Shown here in pieces: positions 18,461 to 26,792 of a stretch of 64,000 nt of DNA. Source of the DNA: Rhizobium sp. 18065 (GTDB lineage: Bacteria > Pseudomonadota > Alphaproteobacteria > Rhizobiales > Rhizobiaceae); NCBI RefSeq assembly GCF_902706095.1, contig NZ_CACSJP010000014.1:1-64000 (forward strand). The letters are read 5' to 3'. The notes beneath the pieces were generated by a model. The model worked only from the letters and a program-made list of their open reading frames with translations, was not told where the DNA came from and did no database searches. The position numbers were made by a program, and so were the translations under genes. Numbering within the stretch: position 1 is the stretch's first letter; each line of letters begins with the position of its first letter.

Positions 18461-21277
18461 TTATATCTCGTCTCGTGAAGCGTCGATCGCCTCCCGCAAG
18501 GCCTCCGCAAGTTGCCGTCGGCTATAGGGCTTCGCGAGCGGCGACAATCGCGACGTGGCGCCGATGCCGTCTATATCCGCATAGCCGGTTGCAAGGACGA
18601 CCGGCAGCGTCGGATGTCGAACCCTGATTTCGCTAGCTAGGGCGCGGCCGTCGATTGGGCCTGGCATAACCACATCCGAGAAGACCAGATCAAACGGGCC
18701 GTCCGTTTCGAGTGTCCGCAGCGCTTCCGTCGCATTGTCCACACTTGTGACGGAATAGCCGAGCGAAACGAGTGTTCCGGTCGCGAAATCACGGACCATG
18801 GGATCATCCTCGACGACGAGAATATGCTCCTTGCCACCCTGCAACCCCCATTGCGATGTGGGCTCGGCAGGAGTGTCCGTTGGCGCCAGTCGGGGAAAGG
18901 AGAGAGAAATGGTTGTTCCCTCGTCTGGCGCCGATTCGATATCGATCCTGCCTCCCGATTGCCGCATGAAGCCATAGACTGTGCTGAGACCCAGTCCGCT
19001 GCCCTTGCCGAAGGGCTTCGTGGTGAAGAAGGGCTCGAAGGCTTTCGCGCGCGTCTCCGCGTCCATGCCGAAGCCATCGTCGGAGATTCGGACCACGGCA
19101 TCATCGCCGCTTCGGGCCGTCGAAATCGTCACCCTGCCACCATTGGGCATTGCGTCGCGGGCATTGATGCAAAGGTTCATGATCGATGCTTCCAGTTGCG
19201 CCGCATCCGCCCTCACATGTCCTGCTGAAGGATCGAGTTCGAGCCGCAGCATGATGGTTTCGCCGAGCGCAGAGGTAAGCAACTCCTCCATGGCACGTAT
19301 GGAACCATTGATATCAAGAGAGGCCGGCTCGAGCGGCTGTCGTCCCGCAAAGGTCAGAAGTTGGCGGGTCAGGGCGGCGCCCTGCTGAGATGCCTTGTGG
19401 TTCAACTGTGCGATCGCGGACAGTCTGGGATCGGTGATTTCGTCGGCCAGGGTCTCCGCCGTCCCAAGAATGACCGTCAAAAGATTGTTAAAGTCGTGGG
19501 CGACGCCGCCGGTCAGTTGGCCAATCGCTTCGAGGCGCTGTGCCTGCAGCCGTTTTGCCTCGTCCAGCCTCGTTTCGGTGATGTCGCGGACGCCGCCGAC
19601 CATGCGCGTCGCCTCGCCGGCGGCATTGCGGATGATGTGGCCTTGATCGAGGACCTCGGCATAAGTCCCCGCTCCACGCAGGAAGCGGTACTCCTCCCGC
19701 CACGTGTCGACCCGACCTTCGATCGCGGCCAGTACGCTGGACACCACGCTCGCGCGGTCATCCGGGTGGATCATGGATTCCCATTCCCTGAATCCATTCT
19801 CGACCGGCACATCGTCATGACCGAAGACGGATGCGATATTGCTGTTCCATTCCACCCGGCCGGTCGCGATGTCCCAGTCCCAGATCGCATCCGTCGTCAT
19901 CATGGCGACGATCGCAAACCGTTCCTCGCTTTCGGCTAGGTGTTCTTCCGCAGCCCGTTTGTCGGTGATGTCACGCCCCGTTGCGACGAAATGGGTGGCG
20001 CGTCCGTCCGCGCCGACAATCGGCGCGATGCTCATGTCCACCCAGTATTCGCGTCCATCCTTGGCATAGTTGAGAGTTTCGGCCCGGATCGCCCTTGGGA
20101 GCGCCATGGCGCGATCGATCTGTTCGATGGTCTCGGCGGCTGTGTGCTTTCCTTGAAGAAAGCTCGGAGAACGGCCCAGCGCATCGCTCGGTGAATAGCC
20201 GGTGATCCGCACGAAGGCATCATTGACATAGACGATGGCATGGCTGTTTCCGGGCTGTGATGGGGCCTTCGTGACGATGACGAAGTCCTCAGTCCTCGAA
20301 ATCGCCATTTCCAGCAGGTGCAAATGTTCATCGGTGGCGTGCCGTTTCGTCACGTCGCGAAAATAGACGGTCAGACCTCCCGGTCCGGGATAGGCCGTGA
20401 CGGAGAACCATGCGTTCAGCGACTCGTAGAAGACTTCGAAGTCGGCCGTGATGTTTTCGCGGATGGCCCGCTCGTAGTGCTGCCGGATAATTCCCGACGA
20501 GGCCTCCGGGAATTCCTGCCAGATCAAGCGCCCCAGCAGCGTCGAACGCTGACGCTCCAGCAGAAGTTCGGCCTGCCGGTTGACGTAGATGAAGCGCCAA
20601 TTCTGATCGAGCTGGAAAAAGGCATCGCTGATGTTGTCCATCGATTCGGCAAAACGCCGTTCGAGATCTCTTGCTGTGCTTTCCAGTCGCTTGTGCTCGT
20701 CAATGTCCTGCAGGGCACCCTGGATGCGGGCGACGCTGCCCATGTCATCTCGGATCGCGACACCGATCGCGCGAACCCATTTCCGCTGACCCGTGGCGTC
20801 GATGATCTCCACCTCGATGTCGTAGGGCATACCCGTCGCAACGCAGGTCTCGAAGTGCCGCATGATCGTGTCGCGCCACTCCGGTGCGAAGTACTTGATC
20901 CCTTCTTCGAGGGTTGCGGTCTTGTTGTTTGGTCTTCCATGTATCTCCCAGGTTTCGTCCGACCATTCAATTCTCCGCTCGGGCAGGTGCACCACCCACC
21001 CACCGAGCTTGGCGGCCTTGCCAGCGATTCCGAGAAGCGCCTGGTTCCCATAGACAGCGTGCTGCCTTGGCCAAGCGACGTCGTATCGATGCCGCCAGGC
21101 GATGACGAGGGCGGCTCCTATGAACCAGAGCCAGCCGGGCAGCGCCGGCCACGTCAGAACGAGAGCCGAGGTTCCTCCTGCAAGCAATCCGGCGGAAAAC
21201 CGATCCGCTGCACATTGCCTGAGTGCGGTCACAAGAAAGCGAAAGACTTTGCCGGCGATTGCGTGTCCCGGTCGCAT
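18461..21277 (-). CDS. Hybrid sensor histidine kinase with four PAS domains and a receiver
   Basis: 938 residues. One or two N-terminal membrane segments (about 27-60, GWLWFIGAALVIAW) are followed by four successive PAS domains (about 85-200, 205-325, 330-450, 455-575). The phosphoacceptor His lies in GGVAHDFNNLL, then an ATPase domain with N box NLCINARDAMP and G boxes DDGFGM and GKGSGLGLS, and a C-terminal receiver (about 815-930) with Asp in VFSDVVMPG and Lys in LAKPYS. All catalytic residues are present. It is divergent from the PilZ-like/regulator/EAL genes, so it may signal to them; no separate partner regulator lies on its own strand. Confidence 0.92.
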   Translation of the reverse strand: MRPGHAIAGKVFRFLVTALRQCAADRFSAGLLAGGTSALVLTWPALPGWLWFIGAALVIAWRHRYDVAWPRQHAVYGNQALLGIAGKAAKLGGWVVHLPERRIEWSDETWEIHGRPNNKTATLEEGIKYFAPEWRDTIMRHFETCVATGMPYDIEVEIIDATGQRKWVRAIGVAIRDDMGSVARIQGALQDIDEHKRLESTARDLERRFAESMDNISDAFFQLDQNWRFIYVNRQAELLLERQRSTLLGRLIWQEFPEASSGIIRQHYERAIRENITADFEVFYESLNAWFSVTAYPGPGGLTVYFRDVTKRHATDEHLHLLEMAISRTEDFVIVTKAPSQPGNSHAIVYVNDAFVRITGYSPSDALGRSPSFLQGKHTAAETIEQIDRAMALPRAIRAETLNYAKDGREYWVDMSIAPIVGADGRATHFVATGRDITDKRAAEEHLAESEERFAIVAMMTTDAIWDWDIATGRVEWNSNIASVFGHDDVPVENGFREWESMIHPDDRASVVSSVLAAIEGRVDTWREEYRFLRGAGTYAEVLDQGHIIRNAAGEATRMVGGVRDITETRLDEAKRLQAQRLEAIGQLTGGVAHDFNNLLTVILGTAETLADEITDPRLSAIAQLNHKASQQGAALTRQLLTFAGRQPLEPASLDINGSIRAMEELLTSALGETIMLRLELDPSAGHVRADAAQLEASIMNLCINARDAMPNGGRVTISTARSGDDAVVRISDDGFGMDAETRAKAFEPFFTTKPFGKGSGLGLSTVYGFMRQSGGRIDIESAPDEGTTISLSFPRLAPTDTPAEPTSQWGLQGGKEHILVVEDDPMVRDFATGTLVSLGYSVTSVDNATEALRTLETDGPFDLVFSDVVMPGPIDGRALASEIRVRHPTLPVVLATGYADIDGIGATSRLSPLAKPYSRRQLAEALREAIDASRDEI

Positions 21278-21483
21278 GGTTTGCCTCGTCCTCGGTCGCT
21301 GTGGAATTCAACCTTTCGATAATCTCCAGAGGCGGTGCAATCCATAGGGATCGCTTCAGTTTAACCTTTTTTAAATTTGGAGCGGCGGTCGCTTAAGAAC
21401 GGTCCGCTTTAGTCGATGCATCCAAATGCGGTGGTTTGCCTCCCGATAGCGGGGCGGATTTCTGCAAGCATCGAGGCCATGCT

Positions 21484-21975
21484 GTGAAACACACCAAGAA
21501 AACAACCTATCTCAGCCGTGTTCAATCCGACTACTTCAGCCGCAAATGGTATTGCCGCAGCGTCACGCTCTTCTGCAATCTGCTGTTCACCGGACAATGG
21601 ATGCGCAGGGCGCAGATCATTCGCTGTCTGGTCGTCGAAATCAGCGAGGGCGGCGCCACTGTGCGGATAGGCAGGTCGCAGATTCCGGATCACCTCTATC
21701 TCGTGATCGGCAGGTTTGACATCTTGGTCGGCAGTATCGTCGTCCAGCGCGATCCGGGACATCTGCAACTTTGCTTCCTGAAGGAGTTGAAGCCGGACTT
21801 CGTCAATCGCTTGTCTCGGATGACGTCCCCCTTCGCCACCTTGGAAAGCCTGGGTCGAGCCCCCATATCGGCAGGCGAAGACATGCAGCCAAAGCTGCGG
21901 CCGATGTTACCTGCGCCCCATGGTGCTCGGGAAGAACGCGTGGGCCACCCTATCAGGCACCCGAAAAGACAATGA
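21484..21975 (+). CDS. PilZ-like domain protein with degenerate ligand motifs
   Basis: About 163 residues. The stretch IRCLVVEISEGGATVRIG resembles the PilZ D/NxSxxG element, but with Glu instead of Asp/Asn, and the upstream RxxxR arginine pair is not in standard spacing (RRAQIIR). Cyclic-di-GMP binding is therefore doubtful. The GTG at 21484 is chosen because GAGG stands seven bases upstream; a TTG at 21436 is the alternative. Its stop overlaps the start of the response-regulator gene (ATGA), which places it in a signalling operon with an EAL phosphodiesterase. Confidence 0.65.
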   Translation: MKHTKKTTYLSRVQSDYFSRKWYCRSVTLFCNLLFTGQWMRRAQIIRCLVVEISEGGATVRIGRSQIPDHLYLVIGRFDILVGSIVVQRDPGHLQLCFLKELKPDFVNRLSRMTSPFATLESLGRAPISAGEDMQPKLRPMLPAPHGAREERVGHPIRHPKRQ

Positions 21976-22682
21976 ACATAATGATCATAGAAGATCAACG
22001 CGACGTCGTTGATATGTTGCGGCTGAACTGGTCGGATTCGCGAGACCGGCTGGATTGCCTTGCATCCGTGAAGCAGGCGAGCCGCTTCATCCATTCCAAC
22101 GAACTCGCCTCCTATGACTGCATCCTGATCGACATCAATCTTACAGACGGGAGCGGCCTCGAGGTGCTTCGCATTGCACGCGCGCGCTCTGATATCCCGA
22201 TCATCATGATCTCGGGTGCCGGCGATGCCGACAGCCGCGCGGACGCCATCAGTGTTGGTGCAGACGACTATGTGATGAAACCGTTCAGCGTCAAGGAACT
22301 GCGCGCCCGCGTTCATCGTCTGCACGCCGCGCGCTTGGGCCCCAACGCCGCCCGGCACCGCCTTGCTTTCAAGGTCGGCAATATCGAATGCGACATCGGA
22401 CGCCTGGCGATGGATTTCGATGGTGCCAGTCAGCCGCTGACCGCCCTCGAAGGACGGATATTGCAGGTTCTTCACGCCTGCGCCGGCGAGGACTGCCCGA
22501 AATCGTGCATTGCACGCCAGGCGCTCTTCCGCGAGTACGATCCGCGCGACAAGACGATCGACGTCTACATCAACCGGCTTCGCGGCAAGCTCGCGGAACT
22601 CGACGCCGCCAGCGGTGAGGTCATCAAGACGATCCGCGGCGTGGGCTATCGCTTGACCAAAATCCAACAACTGCAGGAGTAG
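21972..22682 (+). CDS. OmpR/PhoB-type response regulator
   Basis: 236 residues: a receiver domain with the phosphoacceptor in CILIDINLTDG, Ser in MISGAG and Lys in VMKPFS, and a C-terminal winged helix (from about residue 140; DKTIDVYINRLRGKL and GVGYRL). The start overlaps the PilZ-like gene's stop. The gene lies next to, and divergent from, the hybrid kinase operon, and 8 bases before a GAF-EAL gene, so it probably couples a phosphorelay to cyclic-di-GMP turnover. Confidence 0.92.
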   Translation: MNIMIIEDQRDVVDMLRLNWSDSRDRLDCLASVKQASRFIHSNELASYDCILIDINLTDGSGLEVLRIARARSDIPIIMISGAGDADSRADAISVGADDYVMKPFSVKELRARVHRLHAARLGPNAARHRLAFKVGNIECDIGRLAMDFDGASQPLTALEGRILQVLHACAGEDCPKSCIARQALFREYDPRDKTIDVYINRLRGKLAELDAASGEVIKTIRGVGYRLTKIQQLQE

Positions 22683-22690
22683 AGGTGCCT

Positions 22691-24139
22691 ATGCCTCAGT
22701 TCGTTGATCGGCATGTTTTTTCCCAAGAAATGGTCGAACCCGATCGATCCGGGCCCGATGAAGCGGCTCGCCTCAAACGATTGAGAGAAGTTTCCAGCGT
22801 TTCGTCCGGCTCGGATCCGGTGCTTGATGCGCTGGTTGACGCGGCCTGTCTCGCGGCAGACATGCCGATCGGGCTCATCACCCTGCTTGACGGGGAACGC
22901 CAGTGGTTCAAGTCAAAACGGGGCATCGAAGGATATGGGTCGCGCAGGGCAGACGCCTTCTGCGACCACACGATTCGCTCATCGCGACCCTTCATCGTAC
23001 CCGATGCCGCTCGCGATGTCCGTTTTGCCGACAATCCTTTCGTGACCGGAGGCGACAGGATCCGCTTTTATGCCGGAATCCCGCTGGAAATAGAGCCGGG
23101 ACTTCGGCTCGGCTCGCTCTGTGTTCTCGACCGCGTGCCGCGGCGGCTCGGCGCCGACAAGCGCGGGGTGCTGGAGCGGCTGGCACACTGCGCCGTGGAA
23201 CGCCTGCTGCAATCCGAAGATCGGTATCTATTGTCCCGGATCGAACCGGGCAGGCTCAATCATGCAAAAACCGACAAGGCGGCGCTGGCGCTTGCTGAAG
23301 AGGCGATCGTTGAGGATCTCTTCACGCTTTACTACCAGCCGAAGATAGCGCTCGATACGGGACGGCGGATCGGGTTCGAGGCACTGCTGAGGCTGAAGAA
23401 GCCTGATGGTTCGATGCTCGGTCCTGCGGCCTTTGCCGCAGCTTTCGACGAGCCGGCGCTTTCCAGGCGAATCGGCAAACATGTGCTCCGGTGCTCGGTC
23501 GCACAGGCAAGGGAGTGGCAGGCGGCCGGCATCGATTTCGGGCATATCGCGATCAACGTCTCGTCGTCGCAGTTCACGGCATCGCCGCGCAGCCCCGGCC
23601 TGGTCGAAGAAATCCTGAGCGCAACCCGGTCGGCCGGGCTGTCGCCCCGACATATCCAGATCGAAGTCACAGAAGGCGTCATGTTGTCGGAGCAGAGCGC
23701 TGCCATAGGCAGGCAACTCGAGGCGCTACGGGCAGCGGGCTTCACCGTTGCATTCGACGATTTCGGCACCGGGTTCGCGTCCCTCGTGCATCTGAAGGAA
23801 TTCGCCTATGACCAGATCAAGATCGATGGCGCCTTCGTGCGCGCGATGACTGGCTCCACCGCCGATCATGCCATCGTGAAGGCCATCGTAGACATGGCGA
23901 AGGCAATGGGAAAGCAGGTCGTTGCCGAAGGTGTGGAAACCATGATGGAGCTCCAGGCCTTGCAAGAGCTCGGCTGTCCCTATGGTCAGGGCTTCCTTTT
24001 CGGTCGACCAGTCAGTGCAACCGATATTCATTTCGCTGCCGATTGGAGGATGGATGTAATTACGGGCGCGTATCCCCGCGCCCTTGAGGCGGGCGAGGCT
24101 GTTGATCAGCGTGTTGCCACCGGGAAGCCATCTTGGTAG
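22691..24139 (+). CDS. GAF-EAL cyclic-di-GMP phosphodiesterase
   Basis: 482 residues: an N-terminal GAF domain (about 35-180, with FCDHTIRSSRPFIVPDA and YAGIPLEIEPG) followed by an EAL domain (about 210-460). The catalytic set looks complete: EALLR in place of EALLR/EAL, INVSSSQF, EVTEG, DDFGTG, KIDGAF, VAEGVE and GQGFLFG. It should hydrolyse cyclic-di-GMP to pGpG, with the GAF domain as sensor. ATG 22691 (after AGAGG) is preferred to a GTG six bases earlier. Confidence 0.92.
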   Translation: MPQFVDRHVFSQEMVEPDRSGPDEAARLKRLREVSSVSSGSDPVLDALVDAACLAADMPIGLITLLDGERQWFKSKRGIEGYGSRRADAFCDHTIRSSRPFIVPDAARDVRFADNPFVTGGDRIRFYAGIPLEIEPGLRLGSLCVLDRVPRRLGADKRGVLERLAHCAVERLLQSEDRYLLSRIEPGRLNHAKTDKAALALAEEAIVEDLFTLYYQPKIALDTGRRIGFEALLRLKKPDGSMLGPAAFAAAFDEPALSRRIGKHVLRCSVAQAREWQAAGIDFGHIAINVSSSQFTASPRSPGLVEEILSATRSAGLSPRHIQIEVTEGVMLSEQSAAIGRQLEALRAAGFTVAFDDFGTGFASLVHLKEFAYDQIKIDGAFVRAMTGSTADHAIVKAIVDMAKAMGKQVVAEGVETMMELQALQELGCPYGQGFLFGRPVSATDIHFAADWRMDVITGAYPRALEAGEAVDQRVATGKPSW

Positions 24140-24353
24140 CGCAACCGCTCAGTTGTCAAAGCGGTTGCCGACAAGAATCTCAGCTGCACCATTGATTGGT
24201 ATGTTTCATCGTCCCTCACCAAATGCGGACAGCGCTCTTCCTGGCCGATCCCGATTGTTGCTATGCTGCAAAGGCAAATCAACTCGACCCGAAGCAGCAA
24301 TAGTTCCGCCCTTGCCGATCTATGTCGAAACACACAAGTCTCTGTGGATTCAG

Positions 24354-24366
24354 GCCCCCGCAACCA
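24354..24366 (+). repeat. 13-base duplicate of the tRNA-fMet 3' end (possible att site)
   Basis: GCCCCCGCAACCA occurs here and at 115-127, the last 13 bases of the initiator tRNA, in the same orientation. Upstream similarity is weak (partial match to the T-arm). A terminator follows 14 bases later, as behind a real tRNA. A displaced tRNA 3' end is what remains at the far side of an element integrated in a tRNA gene, which would make 128-24366 an island; the short identity keeps this tentative. Confidence 0.45.
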
Positions 24367-24379
24367 AATTTTAAAAACA

Positions 24380-24406
24380 CCTCCGCACAGCACGCGGAGG
24401 TTTTTT
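24380..24406 (+). terminator. Strong rho-independent terminator
   Basis: CCTCCGC (24380-24386) pairs with GCGGAGG (24394-24400) around a 7-base loop and is followed by six T. It stands directly behind the tRNA-end copy, consistent with being a former tRNA terminator. Confidence 0.9.
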
Positions 24407-24471
24407 GTTTTTAGGTTAGGTATTTAAGACGATATTGGACCCGGGCCCGCCGAACCGACGGATAAAGACCT

Positions 24472-24497
24472 TGAACCGCCCCGGCTTTGCCGGAGGC
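24472..24497 (+). repeat. Left terminal inverted repeat of the IS3-family element
   Basis: 26 bases starting TGAACCGCCCCGG, matching the reverse complement of the right end with two mismatches (C for A and C for G). Confidence 0.9.
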
Positions 24498-24524
24498 TCC
24501 AACTTCTGAGAAAGTGGAGCCACT

Positions 24525-24851
24525 ATGAGCACGACAACGAACAAGTTTTCACCTGAAGTCCGTCAACGTGCCATTCGTATGGTGCTGGATCACGAAGCAG
24601 AACACTCGTCCCGGTGGGCTGCCGTTTCATCTATTGTGGCCAAGATTGGCTGCTCGCCAGCCACGCTGCACGAATGGGTTAAGAAGACCGAGGTCGACAC
24701 CGGCAAACGAGCAGGCCTGCCGAGCGATGTGGCCGAGAAGATGAAGGCTCTGGAGCGTGAGAACCGCGAGCTTCGTCAGGCCAACGAGATATTGCGCAAG
24801 GCGTCTGCTTATTTCGCCCAGGCGGAGCTCGACCGCCCCTTCAAACGATGA
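24525..24851 (+). CDS. IS3-family transposase OrfA
   Basis: 108 residues with the N-terminal helix-turn-helix (FSPEVRQRAIRMVLDHE and GCSPATLHEWVKK) that binds the element's ends, then a leucine-zipper-like helix (LERENRELRQANEILRKAS). Its stop overlaps the OrfB start as ATGA, and OrfB lies in the -1 frame, so OrfAB is made by coupling or by a -1 frameshift near 24840. Encoded entirely inside the insertion sequence. Confidence 0.93.
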   Translation: MSTTTNKFSPEVRQRAIRMVLDHEAEHSSRWAAVSSIVAKIGCSPATLHEWVKKTEVDTGKRAGLPSDVAEKMKALERENRELRQANEILRKASAYFAQAELDRPFKR

Positions 24852-25753
24852 TCTCTTTCATCGACGAACATCGTCGCGTGTTCGGGGTCGAGCCGATCTG
24901 CAAACTATTGCCGATTGCCCCGTCAACCTATCACGAGAATGTCGCCAAGCGCCTGGATGTGGATCGCCTGTCGATCCGCGCCCGCAGCGATGTCAGCCTG
25001 AAGATCGAGATACGCCGTGTCTTCGAGCAGAACTTTCGTGTCTATGGCGTTCGGAAGGTCTGGCGGCAATTGCAGCGGGAGGGCGTCGACGTCGCCCGCT
25101 GCACTGTTGCCCGGCTTATGAGATCGATGAGCCTGCAGGGGATCATTCGAGGAAAGCCGATCCGCACGACATTCTCGGACAAGTCGGCTCCGAGCCCGCT
25201 TGACCGGGTTAACCGCCAGTTCAAAGCCCCTGCACCCAACAGGCTGTGGGTTTCTGACTTTACCTATGTCGCCACCTGGCAGGGTTTCGTCTACGTGGCC
25301 TTCGTGATCGACGTCTTCGCTCGTCGCATCGTTGGCTGGCGGGCGAGCAGGACAGCACATGCAAGCTTCGTCCTCGATGCCCTTGAGCAGGCACTTCATG
25401 ATCGGCGTCCCGTTCATGGTGGCGGCCTTGTGCATCACTCGGATCGCGGCGTCCAATATGTGTCTATTCGCTACTCCGAGCGGTTGGCAGAAGCTGGCAT
25501 CGAGCCTTCTGTCGGAAGCGTCGGCGACAGTTACGATAACGCCCTCGCAGAAACCATCAACGGTCTCTACAAGGCCGAGGTCATCCACCGGCGCGGGCCA
25601 TGGAGGAACTTCGAAGCGGTGGAATTCGCCACTTTGGAATGGGTCGATTGGTTCAACCACCGACGCCTCCTGGAGCCCATCGGAAACATACCGCCAGCCG
25701 AAGCCGAAGAGCGATACTACGCCATGCTGGACGACCCAGCCATGGCCGCATAA
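24848..25753 (+). CDS. IS3-family transposase OrfB (DDE integrase domain)
   Basis: 301 residues. The N-terminal HTH_21 region (YGVRKVWRQLQREG) precedes an rve integrase core whose catalytic triad is visible: Asp in WVSDFTYV, Asp in HHSDRGVQY and Glu in DNALAETIN. It performs strand transfer after fusion with OrfA. Length is normal for the group and no stop or frameshift interrupts it. Confidence 0.95.
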   Translation: MISFIDEHRRVFGVEPICKLLPIAPSTYHENVAKRLDVDRLSIRARSDVSLKIEIRRVFEQNFRVYGVRKVWRQLQREGVDVARCTVARLMRSMSLQGIIRGKPIRTTFSDKSAPSPLDRVNRQFKAPAPNRLWVSDFTYVATWQGFVYVAFVIDVFARRIVGWRASRTAHASFVLDALEQALHDRRPVHGGGLVHHSDRGVQYVSIRYSERLAEAGIEPSVGSVGDSYDNALAETINGLYKAEVIHRRGPWRNFEAVEFATLEWVDWFNHRRLLEPIGNIPPAEAEERYYAMLDDPAMAA

Positions 25754-25766
25754 CTTAAACGAAATG

Positions 25767-25792
25767 GCCTCCGGCAAACCCGGTGCGGTTCA
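25767..25792 (-). repeat. Right terminal inverted repeat of the IS3-family element
   Basis: Reverse complement begins TGAACCGCACCGGGTTTGCC, matching the left end except at two positions. Confidence 0.9.
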
Positions 25793-25832
25793 GTTTTGTA
25801 GTGTCGATGGATCTCCAAAGTCCATACAAAAT

Positions 25833-26657
25833 TCAGATGTGGTTGCGCTCGAGGAAGTCGAGCACGGTGCGATCGAAGTCGGCGGGAGCCTCAAGATAGG
25901 GCAGATGCCCGGTCTCGAGCACAACCATTTCGGCACGCTCGAGGCGCTCAATGGTCTCCTCAATCACATAGTCGCTTATGAGCGCGTCGCGCGCGCCGCG
26001 GATCACGAGCACGGGGCAGCCCAGCTGCTCCAGCTCGGGCCGCTGATCCTGGGCAAGCTGCTCCAGAAACACACGCCGGATGTGATGCGGATCGATCTGA
26101 GCGAGGGATCGGTGAAATCCACGCGCGATGACCGGATGATCACTTACATCCATCAGGGCAAGCAACCGATCGGCCCAGAGAGTCACTCCACCTTCCTCCA
26201 GCAGCAGCTCATACAGTTCCTCACGCTGCGCACGATCCTTCGCGTTGAGGCGGAAGAACGAATTGACGATGATGACGGCCCGCACCCGCTCTGGGCGTTG
26301 CGCCGCGAGGGCAGCGCCAACGCGCGCACCGGCAGCGAGGCCGCACATGGTCGCAGACATCTCCCCGGCGTTATCGAGCATGGCTTCGATGACGCGCCAG
26401 TAGTCGGCGAAGTCGATCGCGCGGCCCGTCGACCTTCCGTGCCCGGGCAGATCGGGCGTGAGAACCCGGTGTGTCTGCGCCAGGCGACGACGCTGCAGCA
26501 GCCAATTTTCGGCGCTTCCGCTAAAGCCGTGTAGCAGGACAACGGCGGGGCCAGTGCCCTCGCTGACATAGCGGATGGTCTCGCCTCGCCATTCGAACCT
26601 CCGGACGGCCCGGCTGTCCGATCCGAAGGATTCCGTCTGCCGGATCACGTTGTTCAT
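25833..26657 (-). CDS. Alpha/beta-hydrolase-fold protein lacking the nucleophile serine
   Basis: 274 residues. Fold markers are clear: oxyanion region LLHGFSGSAENW (about 39-50), TPDLPGHGRS (about 70), a late acid in VIRGARDAL and His in ETGHLPYLEAP. The nucleophile elbow reads CGLAAGA, so the usual Gly-x-Ser-x-Gly serine is Ala. It may be a pseudoenzyme or use a serine-free mechanism, as some cofactor-free dioxygenases of this fold do. It is divergent from the LysR gene at 26793, which probably controls it. ATG 26657 follows GGAGA. Confidence 0.8.
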   Translation of the reverse strand: MNNVIRQTESFGSDSRAVRRFEWRGETIRYVSEGTGPAVVLLHGFSGSAENWLLQRRRLAQTHRVLTPDLPGHGRSTGRAIDFADYWRVIEAMLDNAGEMSATMCGLAAGARVGAALAAQRPERVRAVIIVNSFFRLNAKDRAQREELYELLLEEGGVTLWADRLLALMDVSDHPVIARGFHRSLAQIDPHHIRRVFLEQLAQDQRPELEQLGCPVLVIRGARDALISDYVIEETIERLERAEMVVLETGHLPYLEAPADFDRTVLDFLERNHI

Positions 26658-26792
26658 CTGCTGTCTCCAACCGGACTGGCCAAGGGTTAAGCGCCAACGT
26701 CGCGGCACCGTTGCGCATGGACATTGATATGGATTTGGATCTCATAGATAAATAGGGCGACATTTCCGAACATTGCGGAGCATTTCGAAGTC

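Larger units (their letters stand above)
24140..24471. other. Junction gap: tRNA-end copy and terminator before the insertion sequence
   Basis: No gene is visible. The interval holds a 13-base copy of the tRNA-fMet 3' end (24354-24366) and a strong terminator (24380-24406), listed separately. The last 65 bases before the insertion sequence show no recognisable feature. Confidence 0.6.
24472..25792 (+). mobile_element. Complete IS3-family insertion sequence (IS51/IS407-like), 1321 bp
   Basis: The ends are imperfect 26-base inverted repeats: left 24472-24497 begins TGAACCGCCCCGG, right 25767-25792 ends with the complement of TGAACCGCACCGG, both leading into TTTGCCGGAGGC. Two overlapping transposase frames lie inside with intact DDE residues. 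No 3-5 base target duplication is visible: the left flank ends in CCT and the right begins with GTT. The element looks active in structure, but its flanks may come from different insertion events. Confidence 0.93.

Noticed and set aside
26658..26792. GCAATT-type element in the first LysR divergent gap
   Set aside because: No GCAATT pair with 23-base spacing is present there, nor at the LysR at 33212 or the TetR at 38952.
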